Shown here: positions 62,988-64,000 of the stretch, piece by piece
Numbering within the stretch: position 1 is the first letter of the stretch
Layout: each line of letters opens with the position of its first letter
Assembly: GCA_028274465.1 (NCBI GenBank)
Contig: CM051457.1
Coordinates: 53,604,425 to 53,668,424, forward strand
Direction: 5' to 3'
Length of the DNA stretch: 64,000 nt
From: Plantago ovata
Lineage: Eukaryota > Streptophyta > Magnoliopsida > Lamiales > Plantaginaceae
The notes under the pieces: model-generated
What the model was told of the DNA's origin: nothing
The model's database searches: none
Seen by the model: the letters and a program-made list of their open reading frames with translations, nothing else
Position numbers and translations under genes: made by a program

Positions 62988-64000
62988 CTACTCCGGCCAC
63001 AAACACAACGAAAGTTGTGTTGAAAAACGACCGAATCTCAGAAAAACCTATGCCTCCGTCATATCTTGACACTGCAAAGTGTGAGATGTTGATGCAATGG
63101 GACTTGGACAAAGCACGTTAAGAGAAAGCATCTCTGCTATTCACTTGGTCTAGTAGCTCTGCTACTGATAAAAGTTCTTGACTCCCAAGTTGGAGGAATT
63201 AACCAAGTAGGCCTGAGAAGATGGCCATTGCTCATGCATATCCATGAAAATAAAACGGAACTTAACTGGGCTAAGTACATTTTCAACAGGCTTGTTGATT
63301 GTGTCACTAAGTTTAAGGTAAAGGTAGAAGACAACAAGGTCTCACCTTCCTTTCCAGTTATGTATGGAATCAAGATATGCTATATCCTTGAACATTTCAG
63401 GATTCAGCTAAGTAACCCATTGCCAATCAAGAAATCTGTGTGCAATGTGGGAAGATCTTTCTACAAGCAGAATGTACCTAAGTTTGCTGGAAAGAAAACT
63501 AAGAAGACAACAACTGCAAATGTTGTCAGCACAAGCCGGCAAGAAAGGTATACAATAGCTGCAGATGTTACCACTCAGCAACTTAGAGATGAAACTGTTG
63601 TTGGTAGTGGTAACACAAATGAAACTGCTGTAGAAACTCAACAAGGTACGTGTACAACACCTGTTGCTGAAAAAGCAACTATAGATGACTCTGGGAAACT
63701 GGAGAAATCTAACATGAAAAAGAGGAAAGCTGATGATGACACTCAGACTGCAGCGTCATCAGCAAACCCCGTACCTAAGAGGAAACGGACAAGCAACAAA
63801 AGAAAGAAAACACTGGCTCGCCAGTCAGTCCCTGATGTCCAAGACTCCTCAGTCAATTCCCAGACAAATGCTGAAACGCATTTGCCAGTAGATGTTGCTG
63901 ACGTGATTACTGAAGCCTATGTCAGCAATGTTGAAGTGTTTGTGGAAGACTTCAACAATCAACTCAACGTTGATAACTCTACTGAGAATAGACCACAAGG

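Larger units (their letters stand above)
47262..64000 (+). mobile_element. SIRE-like Ty1/copia element B (runs off the window), hit by a MITE and by C
   Basis: The order is shared 5' LTR, primer binding site, gag, protease, integrase, RT, RNase H, stem-loop array, extra ORF. RT is split by a MITE (53880-54970) and the extra ORF by element C (56926-62987). The 3' LTR is beyond the window. Catalytic Asp to Asn changes are seen in integrase and RNase H. Confidence 0.9.
56842..64000 (+). pseudogene. Extra 3' ORF of B, split by C and partly deleted
   Basis: The ATG at 56842 starts the same protein as A's 42028. After 28 codons element C is inserted (56926-62987, with CTACT duplicated). The ORF resumes at 62988 and continues past the window edge. 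Compared with A, about 389 bp (A 42222-42610) are missing at 63101, which removes most of the globular domain and changes frame. Downstream, B is continuous where A has its 1-nt deletion near 43397. 56317-56841 is the non-coding region with the TATA box. Confidence 0.85.

Overview
This is plant nuclear DNA made almost entirely of nested LTR retrotransposons. I see no host protein gene, rRNA, tRNA gene or CRISPR array. The evidence for a plant is: Athila-type and Tat-type Ty3/gypsy elements (one with a second, archaeal-type RNase H and an antisense ORF), SIRE-like and Angela/Tork-like Ty1/copia elements with tRNA-iMet primer binding sites, and a Tourist/PIF-Harbinger-like MITE with TTA target duplications. 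The species cannot be named from this window.

Layout. (1) 1-14371: a Tat-type element 'F' on the minus strand, with its 5' LTR at 13616-14371, gag, protease, RT, RNase H, archaeal-type RNase H and integrase, plus an antisense, apparently intron-containing ORF. Its pol half appears twice (about 666-5524 and 5625-10480) on either side of a 100-N gap, and the copies differ mostly by single-base indels. This looks like two unmerged contig ends. (2) 14466-25126: a solo LTR 'E' split by an Athila-type element 'D' (14834-24280, minus strand, TSD ACGCC). (3) 25127-26509: a short non-coding stretch ending in an LTR-like remnant. (4) 26510-64000: two SIRE-like copia elements, 'A' and 'B', in tandem and sharing the LTR at 47262-48915. 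A is interrupted by a copia element 'G' (30202-40531, minus strand, containing the second 100-N gap). B is interrupted by a MITE in its reverse transcriptase (53880-54970) and by a gag/protease-only Athila relative 'C' (56926-62987, TSD CTACT).

How the parts relate. C and D share LTRs, 3' untranslated region, paired hairpins and a purine tract, but have different gag genes. C therefore looks like a non-autonomous member of D's family, although the D copy here has lost a catalytic aspartate in its RT. A and B carry an unusual block between pol and the 3' LTR. It holds seven stem-loops with a near-constant 7-nt loop and covarying stems, then a TATA box, then a very long extra ORF (about 1.7 kb of codons) with intron-like segments. 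That block and a second, unrelated tandem stem-loop array in the leader of G are the most novel signals here.

Most coding regions are broken by stops or frameshifts. F's density of 1-nt indels may partly reflect sequencing error, because the longest open frames in D and B are intact.
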